Shown: piece after piece, positions 36,201 through 48,943 of the stretch
Layout of the letters: the number at the start of each line of letters is the position of its first letter
Numbering within the stretch: position 1 is the first letter of the stretch
Assembly (NCBI GenBank): GCA_907163345.1
Contig: CAJQUN010000033.1
Span: forward strand, 2,249,788 to 2,313,787
Source: Haberlea rhodopensis
Taxonomy: Eukaryota > Streptophyta > Magnoliopsida > Lamiales > Gesneriaceae
DNA: 64,000 nucleotides
Direction of reading: 5' to 3'
Notes under the pieces: generated by a model
What the model was told of the DNA's origin: nothing
The model's database searches: none
The model's input: the letters and a program-made list of their open reading frames with translations, nothing else
Translations under genes and position numbers: made by a program

Positions 36201-39200
36201 TAAGATTTTTCAGAATATCTTTGAAGGAACTTGCTTTGTTTGCTTGATATATTTTTTGGAATGTCCTATTCATTCAAAAAGCTGTGGTGTTCAAATTTTC
36301 CTATCATGGGTGGATTTTTCACTTGATGTAGAAATCGAATCCAGTAATTGTCAAAAATGACCTGGGATTATCCTGGCAAACATGAAATGTTGCATATATT
36401 CATTGTGTGCTAGCATATGGAGGAAAGTTCTCTAACACATGATCATTGCCTAACAAATGTTTTGTGATGAATTAAATTTGTTGCTGCCTGTTAATGAATG
36501 AATTTCTTTTAACGATCTGAACATGACACTTAGTATAGATTCTTTCTTGAAATAGATATTTTGTGGTGGAAGAAGTTGACCGTTGACCGTTGACTGTTGA
36601 TCTTTTTCTGTATCTCTATCAAGTATAAAATAAGTTTATCGGTCTCTATGAAGTTATGCCTTCTTCTTGAGTCTTGATCGTCAATGAATCTATATAACGA
36701 TCATTGACCACCTGTCACTTGTGGATGCTTGATGGTTTCTTCCTCCAATCTCGTCAAACAAAAGCATGTCTAAAGGGTATTATGAAAAAACCTGAAAACA
36801 GGTGCTAATCTCCTATATTCTTCTTGGTCTCTATGAAGTTATGCCTTCTTCTTGAGTCTTGATCGTCAATGAATCTATGTAACAATCATTGATCACCTGT
36901 TACTTGTGGATGCTTGATGGTTTCTTCCTCCAATCTCATCCAAAAAAAAGCATGTTTAAAGGGTATTATGAAAAAACCTGAAAACAGGTGCTAATCTCCT
37001 ATATTCTTCATTCTGCTTGTTTCTTGTATCAAATTGGATTTGGCATACATAACATTTAGTATGGGCTCTCACCCTCTTTTAACTATATGATACATAAACC
37101 TATCCTTGATCAATATGCTAACACTCTGCATGCTGCTTACTACATTTAGTCATCAGTTCCGTTGTGATAATAACGTTCTTGTCATCTTTGAAACTATCTG
37201 GTTGAGAACTGTTTTATTTTTCCTTTGATGTTTTGTGTGAATAGCCCTGTTACACTCAATTCTTTTTCTCTCTCTTTTAGAGGACAAGTGCAAAGGAACT
37301 ACTTAAACACCGATTCATCAGAAATGCTAGGAGGAGCCCAAAGCTTTTGGATAGAATCAGGTAAATTGATTTATCGTGACTCTACACAAATATTTTTTAA
37401 TAAAAGGTGAGTCTAAAAAAGTGTGGTCTTGCTGTTCTTTCTCTACATATAATATCGAATTACATTTTTCAATGAGTTAATATAAATGATAGATTTAAAT
37501 TTGGTGGAACGGGCATTAGATTGGGTGTTATTTGATAGCACCAGAAAACTAGAGACGTATGTCAAGATTCTTGCATTAACCTCCAAGTTCGGACAGTGTT
37601 GATGAATTATTTCAGTGATATATGAACTTGAAATTCTTTACTTTGTAGAGAGCGTCCTACGTTTCAAATAGATGGAGAGACGCCTAAATATGGTCCTACT
37701 ACATCAAAGGAGGGTTCTGGAACTGTGAAGGTGGCTAGAGATGTTGGATTTGAAGACACAGTTCGTGCCAAGTAAGTTGAAAGTGTTGATATATCATTTA
37801 TGTGGCTCTTTGTTGTGCTGAGTGTTGTTAAATGACAGCAGTCAAGCATGGGGTCTAAGAAATACTGGATGGGATTTTAGTATTGGTGGATCAACGAGCA
37901 CTGGAACTATTCGAAGTGCTGTAAAACCACCGCAGGTGAGAGATAGGAAAGCTGAGGCCCCATTAAATCAATCCTATTCTAGAAAAGTCTCAGACAGTAG
38001 CAACCAGCGGTCTACTCCTTCTGGAAGTATTCTTCATTCTTCATCAGAGGTCTCTGTGGAGAAAGACACTAACCATCTTGAGAAGCAAGAAAACCATCTT
38101 GAAGAAGTATGACATTTATATCCCTTTCTGTATGTCATGTGCTATTGTAGGTTATTTATCGTGTCTTGTTAAACTTGGTCTAAAAATCCAAGAGCTGGAT
38201 ACTTAGAATTTACTTAAGCTCAATTTAGATGTACATAGAATTGGAACAAACTTAGGTCTGCTCTGCTCTAGAAAAAATGTTAGATCCTATCTGAGCAAAA
38301 TATCTGAAGGCCAACTCTTGCGATCATAGGAAGATCATTCTGATACTTATGGCTGGGGTTGAGTTATGCTTTTTATATTAAGACGACCTTTAATATTACT
38401 CAATCAAGTTTCTAATGCACTTTGAATCCCTTGGGAATTTTGTTTCTTGAATCAGGTTTCATATTTGCCAATTTGTGGCTAAGAAAATTGTTATTGGTGC
38501 AAATTTTCACCCATGACCTGTTATTAGGATGGAGATTATTTACTGTTGGCGTGCTGACATAAGTTGTTTGAATCCCATGAAGCACTTATAATTTGCGTCT
38601 TATTTTCGCCTTTAGTCTCCTCTGCTTCAGATAATTATTCCTGGCTCAAGTTTTCACCAAATAATTATGATCAATGCATCCAAGACTCTGTTAGATCCCA
38701 TTAGTCTCCAATTTTTTGGTTTTCTTCTTGCAGGATTTTGTGGGTAGCACAGGAACTGTCGTCGTACGGTCTCCTAGGGGATCTCAGATGTCCTCTATGT
38801 TCAGCAACCAAAGTTCCATGGTTTGATTACGGATTAGTTGAGCTTACAAAAGTACTTATTTTCTGCTGTTTCACTCTCATCTAAATTGATGCTTCTTTTT
38901 TTTTTTTTTTTAATATATCCAGTCTAGTTTCACTTATGCCCCTACTGAAGATGCTTCCATCAGTGGCACTGTCGTTTATCGTGGTCAGCATGATGATTCG
39001 GATTCTTCTCGAACTCCAAAATCTAGACTGGGGCTTCAAGAGAGAACTTTTAGTGCGGCTGAAGATAGTGAAATAAACCTTGCCGAGGTTAACATACTCT
39101 TGAATAATTTTGAACCATTTACTGTCGTTAACCACGCTGGAGGATGGGTTTGGTCTAGAGATTCTACAAAGGCTTATTCCTGTGGCAGATTAATGTAGAT

Positions 39201-42200
39201 ACATAATCGCATCCTAAAAATTGTATTAGTTCTTTTTTAAAGTGATGTAGTAGTATGAATTTGGAATAGACTTCCATGATGTTGATCGATTCAGTGTTTT
39301 CTATCTTGGCCTAAACTACTGTTTCATTTAGGCCAAGGCTGCAATTCAAGGAGGAAGAAAAGGCAACACTAGAGATAGATCTGCGTTGAGCAAGGCCAAC
39401 AGAAATGTGCAAGAGAGCAGAAGAATGTCGCAACCAACAACAAGCTCTGATTTATCAAGGTAAGTATTTTTCTCAATCAAATTCAACTTCCTGTATGTGA
39501 GGTCGCCTGGAAACTTTCCTTTTGGATAAGTGCATTTGACCTGCATATGTTTTTCTCTTCCTGTCCAGACATTCTCCCGATTATTTTGATGCACAAAAAG
39601 CATTTATAAGATCACGCCCTTCAAGTGATGATGATGACAATTCCAGGAGTTCTGCAGCAGCTTTATCTGCCCCATTATCAGTCCTTCTAATACCTGCACT
39701 TAAAGATGTAAGCGATGAGAGCATCAGTAATAGTTCTTATTTACTCGGTTACTTCCCAATTAAATGTTATTTGCCCAAAAGTGATTTTTGTGGATTATTA
39801 TCTGACCTCCTCGGATGCAAATTTTGCGTCAATGCACTCTGTTCAATTGAAATATAGCTTATGAAAAAGATTCGATCATATAATGCATACAAAAGAAGCT
39901 GAAGATGGAAAAAAGCATTTCAAGATAGTGCAAAATCCCCTGGCAGGTTTCAAGCATCCGGTTTAGACCTTGAACTTGAGACAATCAAATATTAGAATAG
40001 CCTCACATGCATCTCATGAACATGGTGATGATTTGTGAAACAAACTTTCTAAATAACGCAGTGAATAGCTATACCCCTGTCGCCGAGAGCTTTGCAGTTG
40101 TACTTTTAGCTTGGTTTGGAAGCTGAATTCAGAAAATATTCAAAAGCATTTATTCATGTAGATGCTAGCACAATTAAAAGCCTGATAGTCGTAACTCGTA
40201 AGACTTGCGGGAGAGGCTTTATTTAGCCTTGCTACAAGATTGTCTTAACAGGCTTGAAAGATTTCAATCCATGAATAGCACACGTGATTAATATGGTGAA
40301 TACATGGTCAAACCGATTGGAAATTTTTTTAAGCGTTACTTAGAGGGGTGCAGAGGAAACACCGTAGGATAGGGCAATGGATGATGCAGCCATAGAATTC
40401 AAGCGAAAGCTGCTCAAAAAGAGACAGTTGTTTTTATACATCGATTTGTAATTATGTAATAAATTCTTCGCAAACATGATAAGGTCTTACAGAGTTAGAA
40501 TTGTTATATATGCTGGAGACAAATCACTTTCTATCCCTATTCCAATTTTTGTGTGCGAATCGGCATCCTCTGCTGATCTGATGATTTTACCCTTCCTATT
40601 TTCCTAATTTGTAATTGCAGCTTAAGTGAATATTGTATTAAGATGTAGTGACATAGTGTTGGCCCTGTAAACTTTAAATTGTTTACGTTTTATTTAGTTA
40701 AGATGTAGTGACATAGCGTTGAATTATGCACCATTGTTTCGCCTTTTAGTCAGGAAGTCAGCATCCTTTTCTCCTGATTCTTAAATCCATGGTTGTTACT
40801 TTATTTTTACTTTTCTTACCCCTGAGAAGCGCTGATTCTTTGCCGTCAGTCCTCAAAGTCATGTTTGTTGTTTCCACGAATCCAAGAGAAGTGTTGATTC
40901 TTTACTGACAGTCCTCAAAGTCATGTTTCTTGTTTCCTTGAATCTGACAATTTTCTTCACTCTATAGGAGAAACTTATCTTTTCTAAAAGAATTGATTCT
41001 TTTCCTCCATTTAACTTTCTTTATCGTATTTCTGTATAATGTAGGTAATTGATGATGATTCAGGAGGATCAGTCTTCCGGAAAGTGTCGAACTCTTTAAT
41101 GGACATGGAGCGTGTGAAACCTGGGTCTTCCGAACTGCTTGTCACCAAGTTACTTCAGCGATTGTCCAGGTTCATTATTTATATTTGAACTTCTCAATTG
41201 CCACTTTTGAACATTTTAGACTTGTGAAATAACCTTTCATCATAATACTCGTTCTGAAAAAATAATAATTTTCTAGTTCAAAGGAGAGTTCTCTGAAAGA
41301 CCTGCAAGAGCTGTCGGCTCGGATCTTCATGAAGGGCAACTCCGAAACACAGTCTACAAATACAGAAGGCGATAGCAAGAAAAAGCAACAAAGTAAGGAG
41401 CTTCCCTCAAATGCCAATATGAGCCCACTTGCAAGGTTTTTGCTCTCGAGGTTTGTCATTTCTTACCTTGCATTTATATGATACTAGCAAAATGCATGTT
41501 GATCTTTATGTTATGCAATTTATGTATAACTATAAAATTTAAAAAATTAAAATAAATAATACAATATGATACAAATTAAAAAGGTTAAAGTTAAAAATAC
41601 TATGTTATGTTATATTATTTTGTTTAAACCTTTTTCCGTAAAAAGGTATAATGAATAATGCTTGATAATTGACATAATTATCATTTTTATTTTATTTCAA
41701 GTAATATAAAATTATAATCTAATGTATTTCTTGTTATCATCAATAAATGATATTCTATTCTCTCCTAATCCCTAATAATTAATTTTTTTGAATTTTTTTG
41801 TTTGTTTCATTTTTAGCTACTGCTGTAAAAAAAATTGAAGGCATATAAACACCCAAAATTTAAAAATAGATAATTTAACGGAATGTGACAGGTAGAAAAC
41901 AAGTTTATTTATAGTGAAAATCTAAAGTTTTATTTTTACTTTAATATCATATAATAAATGGTATGGATTGGGATGATTGTAGCCGATCACATTTAATGGG
42001 ATAAATGCTTGATTGATTGATCGTGTGATATCGTAACAAACGGAACACAAGATTATATGAACTGGAAGAAGTACATCCCAATGTCTTAATATTTGAATTG
42101 AACTCAAATTTAGAAAAATGAATTTTAATCCAACTAAAAGCCACGAGGAATGGAAAACAACGAGAAAAAAACAAATTAACATTACATATTGTTAAAACAT

Positions 42201-42469
42201 TATTGATTTGACTGCCGGTATGCATGATGACATACATCAAAAGTTGTATTTAATTATTATCGTTAATGAACTCTTATGATAATTAGCCAAAATTCTCATA
42301 GTTCATTTTGAAAATGCGGCTAATTGAAAATTGAATGCTATAGCTTATTTTTTCCCTTGTTTTACCCCTTAACCATAAATGCCATTGTTTTTTACATATT
42401 CTAATAGATACACATTAACTCTGTACACGCAGATGGCAAGGCCATGCTTCCAGAGATCTAAATACTTGA
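24109..42469 (+). CDS. STE20-like MAP4K serine/threonine kinase (MAP4K alpha class), 695 aa
   Basis: Nineteen exons keep one frame: 24109-24203, 26759-26815, 33244-33271, 33359-33481, 34197-34308, 34881-34918, 35010-35063, 35636-35704, 35848-36033, 37281-37360, 37649-37771, 37839-38106, 38734-38820, 38923-39087, 39332-39459, 39569-39707, 41045-41169, 41277-41450, 42433-42469 (2088 bp). The kinase domain has the loop IGRGSFGHV (residues 21-29), lysine 44, the catalytic HRDIKAANIL (from 134), DFGVSAQLTRTISRRK (154 on) with the activation segment TFVGTPFWMAPEVI, and EKADIWSLGI. SEDEIEDIQKEISVLSECRS and TKLWIIMEYMAGGSVADL are hallmarks of plant MAP4K alpha1/At3g15220. The rest is a Ser-rich regulatory tail with repeated acidic, SGT(V) and NxGWDFSIGG-type motifs. 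Plant MAP4Ks act in growth, polarity and immune signalling; the exact pathway is unknown. Intron 2 (6.4 kb) is swollen by a Ty3 element. Confidence 0.9.
24204..26758 (+). other. MAP4K intron 1 (2.55 kb)
   Basis: Non-coding. It contains one 55-bp tandem duplication at 26619-26728 near its 3' end and nothing else recognised. Confidence 0.8.
26619..26728 (+). repeat. 55-bp tandem duplication in MAP4K intron 1
   Basis: Two copies starting ttatttttcattgaatcc at 26619 and 26674 differ by a T/G change and a few bases. The second copy ends 30 bases before the acceptor of exon 2. Confidence 0.9.
27173..27203. repeat. (CA)n microsatellite
   Basis: About 15 CA units, in MAP4K intron 2. Confidence 0.95.
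27454..27739 (-). repeat. Ty3 3' LTR (286 bp)
   Basis: It matches the other LTR from TGTTATGATTTAAG to ATAACA but lacks two internal segments (about 30 and 60 bp) and has one short insertion. Confidence 0.9.
27770..28144 (-). pseudogene. Ty3 chromodomain and integrase C-terminus
   Basis: It contains KFYGPYQVLKKVGQVAYKL and LPEGTKVHPVFHVSCLKK, then the chromodomain core EVLVTWKGCNEDDTTWENV. The chromodomain guides integration toward particular chromatin in chromoviruses. Confidence 0.85.
28230..28907 (-). pseudogene. Ty3 integrase
   Basis: The N-terminal zinc-binding region shows CRFVAECSVCQKHK. The DDE core follows with MDFIVGLPKSKGFEVILVVI, DRLSKYGHFLPLKHP and SDRD, then WAEYWYNTSFQTSASITPFE in the downstream frame. 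The segments at 28542-28907 and 28230-28499 are in different frames, so a shift separates them. Confidence 0.85.
29134..29577 (-). pseudogene. Ty3 RNase H
   Basis: It carries FLIERDASGVGLGAVLTQD, the first catalytic Asp region, then VAFYSKAL, YEKELMALVLAVQHWRHYL and VLTDHKPLKNLLQQR. It is out of frame with the upstream RT. Confidence 0.85.
29943..30374 (-). pseudogene. Ty3 reverse transcriptase
   Basis: It contains PYSSPTILVKKKDGSWRFCV, DKYPIPIVDELFEEL, FSKLDLRSGY and the catalytic FFDDILINSK (usual form YLDDILIYSK). The linker to RNase H (29578-29942) is full of stops. Confidence 0.85.
30508..31377 (-). pseudogene. Ty3 zinc knuckle and aspartic protease region
   Basis: The gag zinc knuckle CFKCGGPYNPTHRC lies in 31105-31377. 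The protease follows with VVAMIDSCASHNFVSKSLV. The expected active-site D-S-G is D-S-C here, which should abolish activity. GLGGLDVILGVEWLKTLG marks the end of the protease fold. Confidence 0.8.
31543..32303 (-). pseudogene. Ty3 gag
   Basis: The reading frame opens near 32303, with an internal MANTRSKTKMEAMEKSVTW start at 32273. It has a coiled-coil-like region and IELPNFKEKILWGGWGRMEQ, matching the retrotrans_gag F.G.dp..Wl motif. A frame break near 31735-31800 separates it from the segment ending ...RASLAYGLRWNFMAK. Confidence 0.8.
32314..32679 (-). repeat. Ty3 5' LTR (366 bp)
   Basis: It runs TGTTATGATTTAAG to GTTATAACA and is the fuller of the two LTRs. Confidence 0.9.
36578..36604 (+). 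promoter_or_regulatory. Cluster of W-box cores in MAP4K intron 9
   Basis: Three TTGAC cores occur in tandem (gttgaccgttgaccgttgac). WRKY factors bind TTGAC(C/T). Whether this intronic cluster is functional is unknown. Confidence 0.3.
36641..37009 (+). repeat. 185-bp tandem duplication in MAP4K intron 9
   Basis: Two near-identical copies begin ggtctctatgaagttatgcc at 36641 and 36826 and end at tcctatattcttc. They differ at only a handful of positions, so the duplication is young. Confidence 0.95.
40824..40948 (+). repeat. 62-bp tandem duplication in MAP4K intron 16
   Basis: Copies at 40824 and 40886 share gattcttt..., cagtcctcaaagtcatgttt and gtttcc blocks. Just upstream a ttaagatgtagtgacatag block is also present twice (about 40638 and 40698). 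Confidence 0.8.
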
Positions 42470-43501
42470 AAAACGAGGTCAGATCATATATTTTTTTGGT
42501 GAACCTGTCTTGTTTTTTCGAGTTATATGTACATATCATTCAGTGAAAGCTGTAAGTTCTCCTTGGCCATTTTTTATGGCTATATATATTTTTTTTTTTG
42601 GGGCAGTTTTCATGTTCTTCTTTTCTACCTTTTGTTGCAAGATGCCGATGATAATTAGTTTTAAATTTGCTATTTATTGTCAGAGTGAAAGATTCTCGTT
42701 GTATGTATCAAGATAGGAATTTGAATGTTGCCAATCTTTGAACTTTCTTGAGTTTTAGTTACTAATGTAACAATTTATCATGCTATAATGGAGCATTGCA
42801 TTGCAACCCTGTATATTTATATCCATTTCTCCGACTGCATATTGCCTGTAAAATTGATCGAAGGAAAGATAAAACATATATAATACTCTAGTGCGTGATA
42901 ATTATATTTTGAATATTTAATTTTTTAGCAAATTGTAATTCAAACTCAACACAAATTTTTATTATCTAAACCGAATCAACAGTAAGTCAATGGTTGGTCA
43001 CAACTTGCTAAACTAGCGTAAAAAACCCAACAATGGAGGGTAGAAACGTTATCAAATGTTCGAAAGTCTTTCCTCAATTTTTTTTTTTGGATTCGGGGTA
43101 GTGGGTATTTTAATATTTTTGGCGTCAAGCAGCCTCGAACTTGAGGTATCCCAAGTGGGATATTGGGTGAAAATCAGTTCATCAAATTTTTTGATTCTAT
43201 GGATCCATTAATCAAACATCAAAATAACTAAACATCTCTTTATTTTTTGAAAGAAATATAAATCATATTTGATTGAGCGAAAGTATTGTATTGAGGTTTC
43301 CAATACACGCATACCTATATTATCTCTGATCAATAATCCAACTATTTATTTGACATAATGTGAAATTTTTTATCTTACATTAATGTCAAATGAATGAGTA
43401 GATGCCCACCGACTTAGGTAACATCAATAATCCCCTACGTGTGTATATATATTTTTGGTTAATTTACTGTGTTTGGGAGTGGGACTTGAAAAAGCATAAG
43501 A
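42470..43501. other. Intergenic between MAP4K and the PrmA-like gene
   Basis: It holds the MAP4K 3' UTR and the short upstream region of the next gene. A TATATATAT run at 43444-43452 lies about 50 bases before the ATG and could be its TATA box. No other feature is seen. Confidence 0.4.
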
Positions 43502-45855
43502 ATGTCGGTGGCTCTATCTTCTCTTCGAAGTCATTTCTTCAAACACCTAATATCCCGCCAACCCATCACCTCCTTCTCCTACTTCCGCCGCCGCATCCAA
43601 TACCCCACTCCGCCCAACCGTCTCTCATCCATCTGGTCAGCGAAATTGATGCTCCAAAAGCAACTACGGAGAGGCAATTTGACCTCCATTAGCTATTCTA
43701 CTCTTTCGTTGAATGGTGACATTATTGGCGATGACTCACTCACTTCTCCTTACATCTCGGTGCGAATTTGCTGCCCAAGTCACGCCGCTGTAAGCCTGCT
43801 TCGTGTAACTCTCTCATTTACGGTCGTGCGCTCGCGTAGTGTGTGTTTGTTGTGGAGTCTGCATTGCTTTTGATACGTTGTGGTTATCTTTGATTGCTAG
43901 GACGCTCTATCGGAATCTCTTATGTGTTTCGGAGCTAGCTCGACTAGCATTGATTTGCAAGATGATCACGACTCCGATAAAGAGGTAGCAAATAGTTTGC
44001 CCTGATTGAGGACTTTACTTATTCTGTCCAGATGCATATATCTCTATTTCTGTTACAGCACAAAGCATAATCTTATTGTTTGTCAATTTTTACGTCGCGA
44101 AACTTCAAATTGTAAAAGCACATTTGATATTGGTGGTTTGATACCATTCGAGCGGGAAAAAATCAATTATACTGTTACTTTAGAGGAGGCGAAGTTTATT
44201 TCTGGTAATGGTTCCCTTGCCTGAAACATGCCGCAGTAACTTGCTAGACACAGATGTCTGACATAGGACTCCTGAATTTCAAACCACAGATATGGATCAC
44301 TACTATATTTAATGTAAGCCAGGATGTGAAAGGCTGCATTTCTTTGGCTGTAGACTCTGTTGGATTGAAAGAAATACCAAATTATGAAGTTGAGATGCAT
44401 GACCATACTGACTGGATAAAAAAAACTCAGGTATATGGGCGGCCCATTTGTTGATTTTTTTTTATATGACTCATGTTATAATGTTTTGTAGCCAATTTTT
44501 TTTGTTTTATGACTCCAAAATCTTTGAAGTTCTGTTTCCTGTCATTAGCGTTATCAGAAATCCTTCATGATTTGATGATGCGTAATTCAGTTTTCTATCT
44601 ATCATCAGAGAAATGAACTTTTTGTTTTTATATATTATTCCCCGCGAGCATGGGTTGGTATGAATAAATAGTAATAACCTGATGCAGTGTATTTCATTTG
44701 TCAAGATTTTACTTCTCAATGTTCTTTTTTATTACACTTACAAGTTACTCCTAAAGGATGTCGAATCAGCTGAGTATTCTAGCTTTCTGAATATATATAG
44801 GTGCATGAAGGTCTTTTAATCAACATTAGCTGATAATGTTTTCATTGATCGATATCAATTTCAGGAATCTTTTCATCCAGTGGAAATTACTGAGGGAATC
44901 TGGATTGTGCCTGAGTGGAGGAGTCCTCCAGTAAGATTCCAACTGCTGCAGTATGTATATACGGTGCAGTTCCATTATAAGCTCAATTTGCACACAGCTG
45001 TTTGTTTACAGGTATTTTATAAGTAACTATCAGAAAATTCAATATTCTGATGTTCAGCTTGGATTTGCAGAATGCCCGGGCAATAAACATAATTCTGAAT
45101 CCAGGTTTGGCATTTGGAACCGGGGAGCATCCCACAACAAAACTGTGTCTGCTGCTGCTGCATCGATCGATAAAAGGAGGAGAATCTTTTTTGGACTATG
45201 GTACAGGTTCTGGTGTTCTTGCAATTGCCGCACTGAAGGTACTTACTTTTTAATGAAGGCATTATAGTTTTGCTGAAGTGTGCTGCTTCGATGTGATCAA
45301 ACGTTTCTTCTACTCCTTTGCCAACTTCACGTCTTTGTTTGAGTGTAGTTTGGTGCGGATCTGTCAGTTGGATTTGACATCGAACCGCAAGCAATTACAT
45401 CTGCAAAACATAATGCTTCTCTGAACAACATAGGACCTGATAAATTGCTGCTAAGTCTTGTTCCCAGCAAAAATAGTCCTCTCTTTCAGAATGAAAATTC
45501 AACTGAGCATGATTCATACAATTCAAAGATTAGCTTTGTGAGAGAGAAGTATGACATCGTTATTGCAAACATATTACTCCATCCTCTGCTAGATTTCGCA
45601 GACCGAATTGTCTCATACGCAAAGCCTGGAGCTGTTGTTGGCATCTCTGGTATCATATCCGAACAGGTTATGAAAAGTGATAGATCACTTTTTTTAATGT
45701 GAAATTATAGGGTAGGAGTTGTTTTTCACATTTTATCTTCGTTTCTTAAACAGGTTCCATCTGTAATTAAGCATTATTCCCAATTCCTGGACAACATCAT
45801 GGTGTCAACAATTGAAGATTGGGCTTGCATAAGTGGTTCAAAGAAAAAGCACTAG
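43502..45855 (+). CDS. PrmA-like (ribosomal protein L11 methyltransferase-like) protein, 388 aa
   Basis: Seven phase-0 exons: 43502-43789, 43901-43984, 44290-44430, 44865-44930, 45071-45238, 45349-45666 and 45754-45855 (1167 bp). The family transfers methyl groups from S-adenosylmethionine to ribosomal protein L11; the plant member is At5g53920. The N-terminus (MSVALSSLRSHFFKHLISRQ) is basic and hydroxylated and looks like an organelle transit peptide. HPVEITEGIWIVPEWR and IILNPGLAFGTGEHPTTKL precede SAM motif I, FLDYGTGSGVLAIAALK, then VGFDIEPQAITSAKHNA. Motif IV, DIVIANILLHPLLDF, is the PrmA signature. The exon 4/5 junction gives a linker shorter than I recall in Arabidopsis, so an alternative acceptor is possible. 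The frame is intact, and plastid or mitochondrial ribosomes are the likely site of action. Confidence 0.9.
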
Positions 45856-48800
45856 TTAGATTTTACGTCCTCATGTATTATCTGTGAATTGGAGCACTGT
45901 GCTTGGTGTCTGCATACAATTTTCTAATGTCATAAAAACCGCATATGTAATTATACTAATGATATTATAGTACAGACGACACTATTCAGCTGGCATCAAG
46001 AGAAGCTCATGGGGATAGTGTATCTCATCATTTCAATATCCTGAGAGCCCAACATCAAATTCAGATTGTTCTCAAAGAGGTATGACCTTTACTTACTTCC
46101 ACTGAATTTTGATGGTAATACACGATCAATTATTTGTAGTATCAAGTACTTCAAATGCTTACATACTTTTGGAATCATAAATAACAGAACAAAAATCTAT
46201 GCGTCTTTGGTCTCACTCATGGTAGAATGAACACCAGCATTCAATTATGAGTTCTGTAATACTCACTCTGTTTCAAAAAAGACATATAAGCAGCGAGATG
46301 TCAAACCAGGAAAATGTAAGTGGTGTTTTAGTTGTGAGAAAGCAAATGTGGTGGTATGGGAAAAAATACAGATAGAAAGTAATCTTTCAATAACAAATTT
46401 TCCTTCTTTATATTTCTGGATCTCATGATCTACTGCTCCCTGGAAAGGTTTAGAGGAAATTTGAATTAATCCAACATGTGGTGGAACTAGCAAATAAAAG
46501 AAAATAATATGAGAAATTACGTATTTCCAGCCAAGGATCTGCCGCAACAGCAACATAATATATCTGCCACAGTATGCAATTCCAGAAATCACCATCCTGT
46601 CTTGAGCTCCGACATTATGTTCACTCTGAGACCAGAATTTGCAAAGATTTAAGAATACCTAAATCCGTGCCCATCAGAACAGAGATATTGCTATCTCGAT
46701 ATGTTATCGAAGTTTGGGTTGTCTCCAAATGCCATGACGTGTAATACTCATAACTTTGCGAGCACTACTAGTTGTCTTACACAAACTAGAGGTAGTTCTT
46801 TTTTCTAAGAATGATGTTTTGCCTTTGGTATACAACTGGTCTTTAAAGATAGTAGTAGGAGATGAAGTTGAGCATTCCGAATCTTGGCCTGGTGGCCGTA
46901 TTGTCTAAATCTTTGGTGACCTCCTATATTAACCAACTACATTTTCCTCCTTAGCCCTAAGATGTGTCTGAATTGAGAGATTTAAAATTATGGATTTTAA
47001 ATCAGTTTAATTTATTTGGATGAATTTAGTTCCCATGAATCTGAAATTTATCCCAATTAATTGACATAAGTACATGTTATGATTTGATCCGAATTCCCGA
47101 TGCAAGATTCAGTTTTGTAACCCAATAATCTGTTATTGAAAGAACTTGTTTCTTAATTTACTCTTGTCGTTGGTTTCGAGTTCACAAAAGAAAAACAACT
47201 TTTCTGTGCAAATTATTTTCTTCCAGTATATCAAATTGCCGTAAAAGATTTCAATTTCATACGCATTACCAATCTAATTCACCACCAAGAAGTAGGATCG
47301 AAATAATAAGCCCAATGCACATCGGAATCCTTCACATCATAATCCTTTTCATGCACGAGCAGATTTAAAACCTAGCAGTAAAGAATAAGAATGAACAGCA
47401 AAGAAAATAAAGCCAGATATTTACGTGGTTCAATCGTAAAATGATCTACATCCACTGGAGGCACTAATATTAATTACAATTGTTTGAGATACAAAGTAAT
47501 GCAACCGCATGATTTCAATCATGTTCACTCCTATGAATTCCAATGAGCACTTTCTTGAGTTCTCCTAATGCTTTCCAATCCCTATCACCGAAGTTTTCTT
47601 CCAGGAAAATCACACTTCAATCTGTGTTTTTGCTCCCTTTACATATGAATGGTTGGTTCACCTCTTCAACTTGACAATTATCTAAACTACACATATTAAT
47701 AATTATGATATATTCAAATAAACGCAATACGAATATGAAATTGAAATCTTGTCTTAAAATCAAACCTCTCAGCCAAATTAATTACATCCGTCATACTGCA
47801 ACCTCAGGTTACACAGTAAGCACAAGTACCATCTCCAGATTGCAAAAAGTCTCCACGATTCAATAAATTTTAATTAAATGGTCCTTTGTTGTAAATGGAA
47901 TATGCCAGGTTGAGAACGGACTATGTTACTTGGGTATGTAATGGAGAAACAAATTAAATAAATCGGTAGACAACTTAAAATTTTCTATATAATTTGAATA
48001 TCATTGAAAAATAAAGAATACAACTAATGAATACCTTTACAAATTTTGAATGTGTTCACATACACATATATAATGAATATGTTGAAATATCATTATACTG
48101 AAATCTGACTCATGTACTGAAAGTGGGTAGATGACGGAGCGTATTTGATCATCAATAATAATACATCATTCGCTTGCTCCTATGAACGTAGACATATTGT
48201 CAAACCACGTTTAATCTTGTGTTATTCTATTTTAATATGATCTACATATAATTGTTGCACGATTTCACAATAGAATATCTACAAAATATATGATCATCAT
48301 CGTCCTATGAAATTCCAATAAAACTTGCACTAATTTGGCAGTTAGCGTGCCGCAGTTAAAACCGTGCATCCGTACTCCTACCTAATTAAACTGCCGCATC
48401 CACTCATTACATCTCCACACTGTTTTATTTGATGCTACCACATTGTCTTCACAAATATATCTCATCGAATGTACGATGAAATGTATCTTTAAGGACAATA
48501 TTAACATCAAATTTTCCCTTCCCACTTCATATTACCAATTTTATCTCCTTCAATTTGTCTACTACAAAGTTTCAATTAATTGTCACTCCCTTTTTTGAAA
48601 GCTATTGGATTTCATTTATTTATTTTTTTAAACCGCATGGATAAGCTCCACACTACTTTGTATGAATCATCTCACCACCTTTATATATGAATATATCAAA
48701 TTGTGTTATAAAATATTAAAAACTACAAAGAAAATATATTTTAGAACCTCAAACAACAGCAATAAAAACAACCACAAAGAAAATACATACCATTAAATCC

Positions 48801-48943
48801 ATAAAACATATGATTTCTTCTAGTACAACATGATAATTCCTAGAATAGTTGGGATACATAACAAAAAAGTACTTCAAGTTCACGTAATCCTGCATGCATA
48901 GATTAATACTAGAATTTAAATCAACCCTGAGAGAGATTATTAA
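45856..48943. other. Intergenic between the PrmA-like and NAC genes
   Basis: No gene is seen. At about 47080-47720 the sequence has gatttacgtggttcaa-like and ctacatccactggaggc motifs that I associate with a minus-strand Copia solo LTR, but no ends were found. The rest is AT-rich. The NAC 3' UTR lies at the right. Confidence 0.4.

Noticed and set aside
43402..43692. Alternative frame overlapping exon 1 of the PrmA-like gene
   Set aside because: The frame at 43502 continues in phase through seven exons with family motifs; this one does not.
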